64,000 nucleotides of DNA from Mesorhizobium sp. ZC-5 (GTDB taxonomy: Bacteria; Pseudomonadota; Alphaproteobacteria; Rhizobiales; Rhizobiaceae): positions 62,001-126,000 of the forward strand of contig NZ_JAOWPT010000011.1 in assembly GCF_025753855.1 (NCBI RefSeq). Reading direction: 5' to 3'. Position numbers and translations under genes: made by a program. Below, in pieces: positions 9,391 to 17,720 of this stretch. The notes under the pieces were generated by a model. The model saw only the letters and a program-made list of their open reading frames with translations. It had not been told where the DNA came from and made no database searches. The stretch's first letter is position 1; each line of letters opens with the position of its first letter.

Positions 9391-9599
9391 CTGGTCGCTC
9401 CGGCAAGCATGAAAAAAATCCGTCGGCATATATACCGACGCTATTACAGGTTTATTCCGAACCCCGTCATGAAGGAAGAATATGCCGGCGAAGGCATGAT
9501 AATTCCGGTAATCCCATTCGCCAATCGCAAAAGTTAACGCGCCGTTGAACTTCCTTGTGCAATAGCTGGCTGAACAGTTCTTCGAGTTCCGCGTAAACA

Positions 9600-10460
9600 A
9601 TGGTCGCATCAGACCTCACGATCCGTACTGCGCAAGCAGACCTCCGCATCAGCCAGACCTCGGGAGATGGCCTGCCGGTTTTGCTTATCCATGGCTCCGG
9701 CGCTTCACGAAAGGTTTTTGCGCGGCAGTTCGAGAGCCCGCTTGCAGCGACAAACCGTCTGATCGCTTTCGATCTGCCTGGCCATGGCCAGTCGTCAGAC
9801 GCGCGCGATCCGTCAACCGCCTATTCGTTGCCCGGCCTCGCAATCTTGGCGGGCCAGGTTCTCGACCGGCTTGGCATTGGCCGTGCAGCGGTCTACGGCT
9901 GGTCGCTCGGCGGCCATGTCGCGATCGAACTGGCGAGCATCCATCCCGCAGTCGCCGGGCTGATGCTTTCGGGTGCTCCGCCCGTTGCCAAAGGGCTGCT
10001 GGAAATGCTGCGTGGTTTCCACGCCAACTGGGACATGCTGCTTGCTTCCAAGAAGATTTATTCGGAGCGTGATGCCTCACGTTTCGAACGACTCTGCTTC
10101 GGCGAGACGGGCAATCCTGCGTTCCTTCAGGACATCCTGCGCGCGGATGGACGGCTGCGCAATGCCGTCTCGCGAAGCATGATGAGCGGTGAAGGTGCCA
10201 ACCAGAAGCGAGTGGTCGAAGACGCCGAATTTCCCGTGGCTTTCGTGAATGGAGAAAACGATCCTTTCATCCGCCTCGGCTTTTTCAACACGCTCAACTG
10301 CGCATCGCTGTGGGAAGAGCCAATTGTCGTGGAAGGCGCCGGCCACGCGCCCTTCTGGGAGCGTCCGGAAGCGTTCAATGCGATCTTCTCGCGGTTCCTC
10401 AATGAGGTTTCTGCACAGGAAGCGCGTGGGTCGGAAAAACTGCGCCGCCGCTCGGCATAG
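9600..10460 (+). CDS. Alpha/beta-fold hydrolase
   Basis: 286 residues with the complete alpha/beta hydrolase triad. The nucleophile is Ser102 in GWSLGG, the acid is Asp221 in FVNGENDPF, and the base is His249 in EGAGHAPFWE. The oxyanion motif HGSGAS follows the first strand, and FDLPGHGQS is typical of the family. There is no signal peptide, so it is cytosolic. Many members hydrolyse esters or C-C bonds; the substrate cannot be told from sequence. It is monocistronic as far as visible, with a 140-base gap to the next gene. Confidence 0.85.
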   Translation: MVASDLTIRTAQADLRISQTSGDGLPVLLIHGSGASRKVFARQFESPLAATNRLIAFDLPGHGQSSDARDPSTAYSLPGLAILAGQVLDRLGIGRAAVYGWSLGGHVAIELASIHPAVAGLMLSGAPPVAKGLLEMLRGFHANWDMLLASKKIYSERDASRFERLCFGETGNPAFLQDILRADGRLRNAVSRSMMSGEGANQKRVVEDAEFPVAFVNGENDPFIRLGFFNTLNCASLWEEPIVVEGAGHAPFWERPEAFNAIFSRFLNEVSAQEARGSEKLRRRSA

Positions 10461-10602
10461 TCGTCGCCGAAGTTCGGCGAACGTTTCGAGGGCCCGCAAC
10501 TCATACTGGAATCAAAGTTGGTAGCCTTGTCAGATTGTGGAGGACACTTTCAGCCGATTGCTGATAGGTTATGGTCGCCGGTGCATGAAGCGGAGTTTCT
10601 TG

Positions 10603-11568
10603 ATGAGTAAGTGGCAGTCGTTCCGAATGATGGCACTGGCGGCGTCGACATCCCTCTTCGCTGGCGCCGGGGCACAAGCAGCCGATCTCGTCATCGCGAT
10701 GCCGAACTGGTCATCGGGCCAAGCAACGGCGAACATACTCAAGGTGGCGCTCAAGAAAGAATTCGGGGTCGAAGCCGACGCAGTCGAAATGGGCACGCTG
10801 ATCGCGTTTGCCGGCCTAAACTCGGGCACCGTCGATATTCACCCGGAAGTCTGGCTGCCCAACCTCGACAATCTGGTCAAGCAGTATGTCACCGACGCCG
10901 GCACGGTCGCGATCAGCCCGGTCGGCGTGCCCGCATGGCAAGGTATTTGCGCAAACCGCACCGCGGCCGACAAATACGGCATCAAGGACATTTCCGACCT
11001 CAGCGATCCGAAGAAGACAGCGGCCGTCGACACGGATGGAGACGGGCGCGGCGAGATGTGGATCGGCGCCCAGACCTGGTCCTCTACCTCCATCGAGCGC
11101 ATTCGCGCCAACAGCTATGGCTACGCCAAGACGGTTACACTGCTGGAGATGCCCGAGGATGTCGGCATGGCGGCGGTGGACGCTGCGGAGGCTACGGAGC
11201 AGCCGGTGGTGTTTGGTTGCTACGCGCCGCATGCAGTGTTCAAGCTGCACGATATCGTCAGGCTCACCGAACCGCCCTATGATCCGGCCAAATGGCAGAT
11301 CGTTCTGCCTTCCGAGGATCCGGCCTGGGAAACGAAGTCGAGCGCGCCAGTGGGCTGGGATACGGCCCATTATCACATCGCCTATGCGACAGCATTGCGA
11401 AAGGAGCATCCCGAGATCGTCAAGTTCCTGGAACGCGTCGATTTCAAGCCTGAGGAGTCGACTGAGATGAGCTACGCGCTCCAGGTCGAACGTCAGGATC
11501 CTTACGAGTTCGCCCAGCAATGGGTGACCAAGAACGATGCGCGCGTCAAAGGATGGGCCAAGCCATGA
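10603..11568 (+). CDS. Glycine betaine/choline-type ABC transporter substrate-binding protein (ProX/OpuAC)
   Basis: About 321 residues. The ATG at 10603 has GGAG seven bases upstream and opens a signal peptide (MSKWQSFRMMALAASTSLFAGAGAQA); an ATG at 10585 is the alternative. The mature protein starts ADLVIAMPNWSSGQATANIL and continues with the OpuAC pattern (GVEADAVEMGTLIAFAGLNSGTVDIHPEVW). Trp and Tyr residues typical of quaternary-ammonium boxes occur. No permease or ATPase gene is adjacent; the protein may serve a transporter encoded elsewhere. Its stop overlaps the start of the transpeptidase gene (ATGA), an unusual partnership that could link osmotic response with wall cross-linking (inference). 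Confidence 0.82.
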   Translation: MSKWQSFRMMALAASTSLFAGAGAQAADLVIAMPNWSSGQATANILKVALKKEFGVEADAVEMGTLIAFAGLNSGTVDIHPEVWLPNLDNLVKQYVTDAGTVAISPVGVPAWQGICANRTAADKYGIKDISDLSDPKKTAAVDTDGDGRGEMWIGAQTWSSTSIERIRANSYGYAKTVTLLEMPEDVGMAAVDAAEATEQPVVFGCYAPHAVFKLHDIVRLTEPPYDPAKWQIVLPSEDPAWETKSSAPVGWDTAHYHIAYATALRKEHPEIVKFLERVDFKPEESTEMSYALQVERQDPYEFAQQWVTKNDARVKGWAKP

Positions 11569-12284
11569 ACGTGAACCCGGAGGGCGCAAAAACGTGTTCG
11601 GGAGGCGGTCGCGGCGGCTTGCAACGCTTCTCTTTGGCGAAAGCTGCAATCCTGCTGGCCACAGGCTTGGCCTTCTCCGTTGGAGTGGCTCTGGCGGCGG
11701 GGACGCAGGTCTACAACCCCAAGACAGGGCAGTGGACGAACTACGATCGCACCCAGGCGTACAAATATTACCGGACGCACAAGCAGGTGCCGGAATCGTT
11801 TCGCATGCAGGTCGTCAAGTTCCGGACCGCCGAGCAGCCCGGCACGATCATCATCGATGGAAACCAGCACTTTCTCTACCTGGTGCAGCCGGGCCAGAAG
11901 GCGATCCGGTACGGAATAGGCGTTGGTCGGGACGGCTTCGGATGGGCAGGCATCGTGCGCGTGGGGCGCACGGCCGAATGGCCGACCTGGACGCCGCCCG
12001 CCGAAATGGTCGCCCGCGACCCCAACGCCAGGAAGTGGGCCAAAGGTCAGCCGGGAGGACCGGACAACCCACTCGGCGCGCGCGCGCTTTATCTCTACGA
12101 AGGCGACCAGGATACGATCTACCGCATCCACGGCACGCCGGAGCCATGGACGATCGGACTGGACGTGTCATCCGGATGCATCCGGATGAACAACGACGAC
12201 ATCGTCGACCTTCATTCCCGCATCCAGGTCGGGGCCAAGGTGATCGTGCTGATGCAGGGGGCGGCCCTCTACAAGGGCGTGTGA
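11565..12284 (+). CDS. L,D-transpeptidase (YkuD domain)
   Basis: About 239 residues. An N-terminal hydrophobic stretch (AAILLATGLAFSVGVALAAG) acts as signal peptide or anchor. The YkuD catalytic motif is intact: His in IHGTPEPW, then the SSGCIRM block with nucleophile Cys205. LDTs make 3-3 cross-links or attach proteins to peptidoglycan in the periplasm; Hyphomicrobiales carry many. The start overlaps the stop of the betaine-binding protein gene by four bases, so the two are coupled. The N-terminal region (NPKTGQWTNYDRTQAYKYYR) resembles other rhizobial LDTs of the ErfK/YbiS/YcfS/YnhG kind. Confidence 0.88.
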   Translation: MNVNPEGAKTCSGGGRGGLQRFSLAKAAILLATGLAFSVGVALAAGTQVYNPKTGQWTNYDRTQAYKYYRTHKQVPESFRMQVVKFRTAEQPGTIIIDGNQHFLYLVQPGQKAIRYGIGVGRDGFGWAGIVRVGRTAEWPTWTPPAEMVARDPNARKWAKGQPGGPDNPLGARALYLYEGDQDTIYRIHGTPEPWTIGLDVSSGCIRMNNDDIVDLHSRIQVGAKVIVLMQGAALYKGV

Positions 12285-12311
12285 AGTTCTGAAACCGGAG
12301 AGGGGTGGATC

Positions 12312-12638
12312 ATGACCATTGCGACCAACAAGGAGTTTTCTGCGCGACGCACCAACGTTCTACGGCTCGGTTCAGTTCTCCTCGCGGCTGTCGCAAGCGC
12401 CTGCACGAGCACGCCAACACCCGACCAGATGTCGAGGACGGCGGTGGAAACTGCGCCAGCCGACCTGCAACTGCTTTGCGCCAACGCGGCGGCGCAAGCC
12501 GGCGGCGTCGAAAGCAGCAAGGTGCTGCCGACGAGTTCGCGCAAACTCGATGCCAAGACCTACCAAGTGGACCTAAACGTCGGCGGAAAACCCGTCAGTT
12601 GCACCGTCGACACCGAAGGCAATGTAATATCGGTCTAG
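12312..12638 (+). CDS. Small putative lipoprotein
   Basis: 108 residues. A hydrophobic stretch (LRLGSVLLAAVASAC) ends in a cysteine that fits a lipobox, so the mature protein would be a lipid-anchored polypeptide of about 78 residues with one disulfide possible between two Cys (LLCANA and VSCTVD). The C-terminal half (KTYQVDLNVGGKPVSCTVDTEGNVISV) looks like a small beta domain. A GGAGAGG-like Shine-Dalgarno precedes the ATG, and the gene is 27 bases after the transpeptidase gene, so it may be the third gene of that operon. No function assigned. Confidence 0.66.
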   Translation: MTIATNKEFSARRTNVLRLGSVLLAAVASACTSTPTPDQMSRTAVETAPADLQLLCANAAAQAGGVESSKVLPTSSRKLDAKTYQVDLNVGGKPVSCTVDTEGNVISV

Positions 12639-12647
12639 GCTAGACCG
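12631..12647. repeat. Perfect 8-bp inverted repeat at the lipoprotein stop
   Basis: CGGTCTAG and CTAGACCG flank a single base and include the TAG stop codon. There is no T-run, so a terminator is doubtful; a protein-binding site is equally possible. Confidence 0.4.
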
Positions 12648-12977
12648 GAGACTTTGCGGCGGCTGGTTGCGCGTGCCCGGAATGCCTTCGCCGTTTTCGA
12701 CGAGAGAAAGCAGCGGAACATCCGGAACCAGCGTCACCGCCCCAGCTTGGCATCCTTAGTCGTCGACTCACTAGAAAAATGAAACCGGCATCCGTCACTC
12801 TGGATACCGTTCCCCACGGGTTGATCCGTGCGGCTGTCTGCGATAACATGACAATCGTAGTTAAGTTTTAGCCGCGGACGCAGCAAGGGCCACTCTTCAC
12901 GCGCGGCGCCATCAAAACCTTTGAAACTCCGTACGGAGCGCCTGGCCGGCCTCTGTGTGAAATGGCGTCCGCAACGA
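12648..12977 (+). promoter_or_regulatory. Upstream region of the siderophore biosynthesis operon
   Basis: A 330-base gap that must hold the promoter of the asb operon. No coding frame is supported. The most AT-rich part is around 12840-12872. I looked for Fur, Irr and RirA-like boxes and found no clear inverted repeat. Confidence 0.45.
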
Positions 12978-14747
12978 ATGATCGACAAGAATCAGATTGT
13001 AGCAGAGCAGGCAATTTTTAGAAGCTTCGCAAACAGCTATCTGCGCGAGCTGAATCCCGGGATCCCGGTTTTCCATCGCATCGGCGAACGGAATTTCGAC
13101 TGCGTCGAGATTTCCCTGCCGTCGCGGCATGCGGTTCTTCGCATCGAAATCAAATCCCGATCGCTGTGCGGAATGCACCTCTTTGGACAAATCTGGATTC
13201 GTCAGGATGCCGGTCCGAACTGGCGCGAGATAGAACCCATCCTGGCCTTGCATCTGCTTGTGCTCGGCGCCCGGGATGGCGGATCGGCGACACACCGGCA
13301 GATCGATGTGGAGCTCATCGAGAGGATTTTCCTCAGCTGCCAGGCAACGAAACGTTATCTCGACGCGGCCGGGGAAACGCCGTCTTCGCCGGTCGGCTTC
13401 ATTGCCGCGGAGCAATCCTTGTATTTTGGGCATCCGCTGCATCCGACGCCCAAAAGCCTGCAAGGCATGACCGACTGGCAGCAAGCCGCCTATGCCCCTG
13501 AGCTACACGGCCGGTTTCAGCTAACCTATTTCGCCGCCGCCGACTTCGTCCGCGCGGATTCCGCCGGCCTTCCAGTGGCTTCCATCGTCGAATCCCTTCT
13601 GGGAAATGACGCCGGCAAAGTCGCCGCCGGCAACGGCGAAATGCTTCTGCCCATGCACCCGCTCCAGGCGGAGGCGCTGATGCTCGACCCTGCGGTGCGG
13701 GAACTGATGGCATTGGGACACATCCGGCATCTCGGTCCGGCAGGGCCGACGTTCACGGCAACCTCCTCGGTACGCACCGTCTACAGTGACGCCGCCGCCT
13801 GGATGCCGAAATTCTCGCTGCCCGTCCGCATCACCAACTCCAAGCGCGTGAACCGCCGGCACGAGCTGGAGGCCGGCGTGGCAGTGGCGCGTCTTTTCCA
13901 ACGCGCCGGGATCAACACTTTCGATCCGCATCTCGGCTTCCTCCACGACAGCGCATATCTGACGCTGGATTTTCCCGGGCAGGCAGAGAGCGGGTTCGAG
14001 GTCATCTTCCGCGAGAACCCGTTCCGGGGCCGGGCGAACGATCCTGTGATAACAGTGTCGGCGCTGACGGCCGAACCGCGCCCGGGAGACAGTTCGCTGT
14101 TCGAAAGCGTCATCCTGCGTGTCGCACATGACCATGATGTCTCCGTGCGGCAAGCGTGCCGGCGCTGGTTCGAATGCTATCTCGATTGTGCGCTTGATCC
14201 GCTGGTCAAACTCTACGACCGATTCGGCGTCGCGCTGGAGGCACATCAGCAGAACAGCTTGCTGGATCTGTCGCAGCGGGGGCTGCCGAGCCGATACCTC
14301 TATCGAGACAGCCAGGGATTCTACCTCTCGAACAGCTTCAAGGCACGGTGGTATAGCCTGGTGCCGGAGATCGTCCAGATCCGCGGTCTTTTCTTCGATG
14401 ATCGTGAAATTCGCGAACGGTTCTCCTACTACCTCATCGTCAACCAGATCTTCTCTGTCGTCGCGCGTGCCGGACACGACGGCCTGGCGAGCGAGGCCGA
14501 GTTGCTCGGCATTCTGCGCGCGCGGCTAAAGAAGCTGGCGGCGGAACTGACAGGGGCTGGCGGCGAGTTCGCGGCTGGACTGCTGAACAAGCCGACGATC
14601 ACCGCGAAGGCCAACCTGGCGATACGGCTCCAGAATGTTGATGAACTGGCCGCCGACGGCACCACGATCTACACACATTTTCCCAATCCGCTGAGCCGCG
14701 TCGGGCTGTTCATGACCGCCGAGACGGCACATGCCATTGCCTCTTGA
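12978..14747 (+). CDS. asbA: NRPS-independent siderophore synthetase, AsbA-like (petrobactin)
   Basis: About 589 residues, IucA/IucC family. The ATG at 12978 is chosen because family similarity starts at once (IVAEQAIFRSFANSYLREL, close to the AsbA N-terminus); an ATG at 12921 would add 19 residues. Family landmarks: LLPMHPLQAEALML, the TATSSVRTVYS nucleotide-binding stretch, ITNSKRVNRR, and ALEAHQQNSLLDL; the C-terminus is FhuF-like. In petrobactin synthesis AsbA adenylates citrate and condenses it with a spermidine amine. The gene overlaps asbB by 17 bases and leads a five-gene operon in the exact asb order, which is the main reason to prefer AsbA over aerobactin-type IucA. Confidence 0.9.
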   Translation: MIDKNQIVAEQAIFRSFANSYLRELNPGIPVFHRIGERNFDCVEISLPSRHAVLRIEIKSRSLCGMHLFGQIWIRQDAGPNWREIEPILALHLLVLGARDGGSATHRQIDVELIERIFLSCQATKRYLDAAGETPSSPVGFIAAEQSLYFGHPLHPTPKSLQGMTDWQQAAYAPELHGRFQLTYFAAADFVRADSAGLPVASIVESLLGNDAGKVAAGNGEMLLPMHPLQAEALMLDPAVRELMALGHIRHLGPAGPTFTATSSVRTVYSDAAAWMPKFSLPVRITNSKRVNRRHELEAGVAVARLFQRAGINTFDPHLGFLHDSAYLTLDFPGQAESGFEVIFRENPFRGRANDPVITVSALTAEPRPGDSSLFESVILRVAHDHDVSVRQACRRWFECYLDCALDPLVKLYDRFGVALEAHQQNSLLDLSQRGLPSRYLYRDSQGFYLSNSFKARWYSLVPEIVQIRGLFFDDREIRERFSYYLIVNQIFSVVARAGHDGLASEAELLGILRARLKKLAAELTGAGGEFAAGLLNKPTITAKANLAIRLQNVDELAADGTTIYTHFPNPLSRVGLFMTAETAHAIAS

Positions 14748-16437
14748 TCTCCACGGCACGCCAGAGCGGCGCGTCATGCGCCAACTGGCCGAGGCCCTAA
14801 TCTATGAAGGCTTGGTCGATTGCGCGGTGTCCTGGCGCGGTAGCAAATGCCGCTTCGAATGGCGACATGACGGCGGCGGGATGCGCTGCTCAGGATATAT
14901 CGGCGCCTTCGGCCGAATCAGGATTGTTCCCGAAACCATCGAGCACCGCGAAAGCGGTCAATGGCAGCAGGCAACGCTCGGCGCCCTCCTGGCAAGCACG
15001 CGAGTTTGTCCCGAACGTCACGCACAACTCGCATTCGAACTCGAACAAACGCTGGACTTCAGCATTTGGAACGACAGCAACCTTCCTCCTCGACCGCGCC
15101 GGGATCTGCCGTTTGCGCAACTCGACAGCGCAATGGACGAGGGCCATCCCTATCACCCGTGCTTCAAAGCGCGCACCGGCTTCGATGTCGACGATCATGC
15201 AGGATATGGCCCGGAAGCTGGCAACACCTTCCGGCTGGCCTGGCTGGCGATCGCGCCGGAGCGCCTGCACTCGGCGTTTCCCGCGGATGAACAGGGCTTC
15301 TGGCAGCAGGAACTAGGCGCCGAAACCTATTCGGTGCTCAACGCGCGTCGTGCCCGGCTTAGCGATAACGCAGGGCGGTTCGGTCTTATGCCCTTGCACC
15401 CCTGGCAGTGGAAAGCGTTACAGGAGTCGGACCTTTCGCGCTGGCTGGCCGAGGGTTCCGCCGGCTTCCTCGGCCATGCCGGCGACCGCTACACCGCCAG
15501 CCAATCGGTGCGGACGCTTTTTAATCATGACCATCCGCAACGCGCCAATCTCAAACTGCCGATGAACCTCGTCAACTCGTCGGCCATACGCATCGTCGAA
15601 CCCCATTCGGTATGCAGCGCGCCAACGATCAGCCGCTGGCTCCAGGGCATCGTCGCCGGCGATCCGCTATTTGCGGAGCGCTACCCACTCACCCTCCTCG
15701 GTGAATATGCCGGCACGATCGCCGACCGAGACGGACCGCTCGCAGGCCAGGTCGCTGCGATCTGGCGCGAGGACGTGACGGGTTTCCTGGAGCCGGGCGA
15801 AGCCGCCGTGCCACTCAACGCGCTGATGGTGCTTGAGGAGGACGGCCGGCCGTTCGTCGCCGACTGGGTCGACCGCTACGGTCTGGAAGCCTGGCTCGAT
15901 AAGCTTGTCGACACCGTGGTTATGCCGGCCTGGCACCTGCTTGTTTGCCACGGCATCGCAACCGAAGCACATGGCCAGAACCTCATCCTGATCCACCGCG
16001 ACGGGTGGCCGGTGCGGCTGGCGATGCGCGACTTCCATGACAGCGTCGAATATGTGCCGGGCTTCCTGCGCGACCCCGAGATCGCTCCCGACTTCCTCAC
16101 CTTGAACCCGGCCTATCGCAACGCCGCGCCCAACGAATATTACTGGATGGAGCACCCCAAAATGCTGGGCGAGCTCTTCGTCGATTGCCTGTTCATCTAC
16201 AACCTAGCCGAGATCTCGCATCTGCTGCGGCACAGCTACGGCCTCGACGAGGCAGGTATCTGGTCCGATATCGGAAGCCGAATGCGAGCCCATTCGCTTG
16301 AATGTGGATTGGCGGATCGGCAAGACGCGCTCGGACTTTTTCAGCCCCGCATGCGCACGGAATCCCTGCTCCGGCGCAAGCTCTCGCCACCGGGCACGGA
16401 ATGCGCCCACGAAATCCCCAATAGCCTGGCAGCCTGA
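14731..16437 (+). CDS. asbB: NRPS-independent siderophore synthetase, AsbB-like (petrobactin)
   Basis: 568 residues, second IucA/IucC-family synthetase of the operon. Motifs: MPLHPWQWKALQ, TASQSVRTLFN, NLVNSSAIRI and the strong HGIATEAHGQNLILI block followed by MRDFHDSVEY. The N-terminus (VMRQLAEALIYEGLV) fits AsbB better than AsbA. AsbB catalyses the second amide bond, joining the spermidinyl arm to the citrate core. It starts 17 bases inside asbA and is followed by asbC after 11 bases, so the operon is compact. It is somewhat shorter than the Bacillus protein (about 610 residues). Confidence 0.9.
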   Translation: MPLPLDLHGTPERRVMRQLAEALIYEGLVDCAVSWRGSKCRFEWRHDGGGMRCSGYIGAFGRIRIVPETIEHRESGQWQQATLGALLASTRVCPERHAQLAFELEQTLDFSIWNDSNLPPRPRRDLPFAQLDSAMDEGHPYHPCFKARTGFDVDDHAGYGPEAGNTFRLAWLAIAPERLHSAFPADEQGFWQQELGAETYSVLNARRARLSDNAGRFGLMPLHPWQWKALQESDLSRWLAEGSAGFLGHAGDRYTASQSVRTLFNHDHPQRANLKLPMNLVNSSAIRIVEPHSVCSAPTISRWLQGIVAGDPLFAERYPLTLLGEYAGTIADRDGPLAGQVAAIWREDVTGFLEPGEAAVPLNALMVLEEDGRPFVADWVDRYGLEAWLDKLVDTVVMPAWHLLVCHGIATEAHGQNLILIHRDGWPVRLAMRDFHDSVEYVPGFLRDPEIAPDFLTLNPAYRNAAPNEYYWMEHPKMLGELFVDCLFIYNLAEISHLLRHSYGLDEAGIWSDIGSRMRAHSLECGLADRQDALGLFQPRMRTESLLRRKLSPPGTECAHEIPNSLAA

Positions 16438-16448
16438 GGAACAGATAC

Positions 16449-17720
16449 ATGATCAGAATCAACGATACGGTCTTTGATCAGGCCTACTTCAATGACGCAT
16501 CGGAGCGCATGGCAGCGGCCGCGCAACTCGACAAGCGCGCAGGCGAGCGTTTCGCGGTGTGCTTCTCGGAAGCACAAGACTGGCTGGCGTTCTTCTTCGC
16601 CGCCCGCGCCGCCGGCGTCAGCGTCTTGCCTCTGCATCCCTCGACGCCGTATGCGGCGGCGCGCCGCCAGGCGGAGACGGCGAAGTGTAACTGGCTGTTC
16701 TACAACCGGCAGGAAGGCGAGCCTGTCTGCGAGGAGCATGCGGACGAGCCCGGGCAGCTCTTGCAGATGAGTTCCGGCACGACCGGCGAACCGAAATGCA
16801 TCGCGCGACCGTGGGAAGACATCGGCGACGAGATCGACAGTTACACGGCGGCATTTGTTGAACCGGAGGATATGACGCCATTGATCGCCTGTCCAACCAC
16901 GCATTCCTATGGCCTGATCTGCGGCATACTGATGGCGCTGAAGCGCGGCCAGATGCCGACCATACTGGATACAGGCAATCCCAAATTCCTGCTGCGCAAG
17001 CTGCGCGAAACCGAGCGGCCGTACCTGATCTCGTCACCGGCGATTCTGCATACCCTTGCGCGACTGCTACCGGCCGGCGAGCAGATACACGCGACGATGA
17101 CCTCCGGCACCCTTTTGCCCGAACCGTGGTTCAAAACGATCCGCGGCAAATCCAGGCACATGTTCCAGCAATACGGCTGCTCCGAAGCCGGCTGCATCGC
17201 GATAAATCCGGACGTTCAGGCGGCCAATGAGGTCGGTTATGTGCTGCCGCGCTTCTCGTTGCGAGGCCCTGGCACACAGGGCGCCCCCAAGGAGATCGCG
17301 GTCCAGCACGCAGGTGTGACGGTGGAGACCCGCGACCTCGGCTATCGCCGCGACGACGGCATGTTGGTGTTCCTGTCGCGCCTCGATGATCTGATCAACG
17401 TGTCGGGCCTCAACGTGTATCCGAAGGAAGTCGAGGACGTGGTCATGACCTTCGCCGGCATTGGTGATGCCGTCGTGTTCCGCAAGCAGGACGCATTTGC
17501 CGGCGAGCGTGTCGCGCTGCTGTTCAGCGCCGAACAGACGGTCGACCAGAGGCAGCTTCGGCAATGGTGCGCCGAGCGGCTGGTGGCGCACCAGATGCCG
17601 ACCGAGGTCCTCCAGGTCGAGCGCATCCCGCGTCAAGCCAATGGCAAGATCAGCCGGCGCGAGGTGGCTGCCCGTCACGACGCGGGCGAATTCCAGGCGG
17701 CTCGGACGGAGGCGGCGTGA
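16449..17720 (+). CDS. asbC: 3,4-dihydroxybenzoate-type AMP ligase, AsbC-like
   Basis: 423 residues, ANL adenylating superfamily. The ATP loop reads MSSGTTGEPK, the hinge region DLGYRRDDGMLVFLSRLDDL with NVSGLNVYPKEVEDV, and the C-terminal catalytic lysine sits in QANGKISRREV. The N-terminus (NDTVFDQAYF, then ERFAVCFSEAQDWLAFFFA and PLHPSTPYAAA) resembles AsbC closely. AsbC activates 3,4-dihydroxybenzoate and loads it on the AsbD carrier. GAGGA precedes the ATG by about nine bases. The stop is joined to the next start as TGATG. At this length it is a stand-alone ligase without condensation domain. Confidence 0.9.
   Translation: MIRINDTVFDQAYFNDASERMAAAAQLDKRAGERFAVCFSEAQDWLAFFFAARAAGVSVLPLHPSTPYAAARRQAETAKCNWLFYNRQEGEPVCEEHADEPGQLLQMSSGTTGEPKCIARPWEDIGDEIDSYTAAFVEPEDMTPLIACPTTHSYGLICGILMALKRGQMPTILDTGNPKFLLRKLRETERPYLISSPAILHTLARLLPAGEQIHATMTSGTLLPEPWFKTIRGKSRHMFQQYGCSEAGCIAINPDVQAANEVGYVLPRFSLRGPGTQGAPKEIAVQHAGVTVETRDLGYRRDDGMLVFLSRLDDLINVSGLNVYPKEVEDVVMTFAGIGDAVVFRKQDAFAGERVALLFSAEQTVDQRQLRQWCAERLVAHQMPTEVLQVERIPRQANGKISRREVAARHDAGEFQAARTEAA

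Noticed and set aside
9391-9609. N-terminal extension of the ICMT-family protein
   Set aside because: The extra 73 residues lack membrane or family character; the Met at 9390 starts the first helix.
12921-14747. Aerobactin-type IucA/IucC assignment
   Set aside because: The adjacent AMP ligase, carrier, AsbE-type domain and dehydroshikimate dehydratase, and absence of lysine monooxygenase and acetyltransferase genes, fit petrobactin instead.
16980-17720. Possible start of the carrier protein at 17564 inside asbC
   Set aside because: The extra 52 residues are a shadow of the ligase C-terminus; the ATG at 17720 has GGAGG and carrier-domain homology at once.
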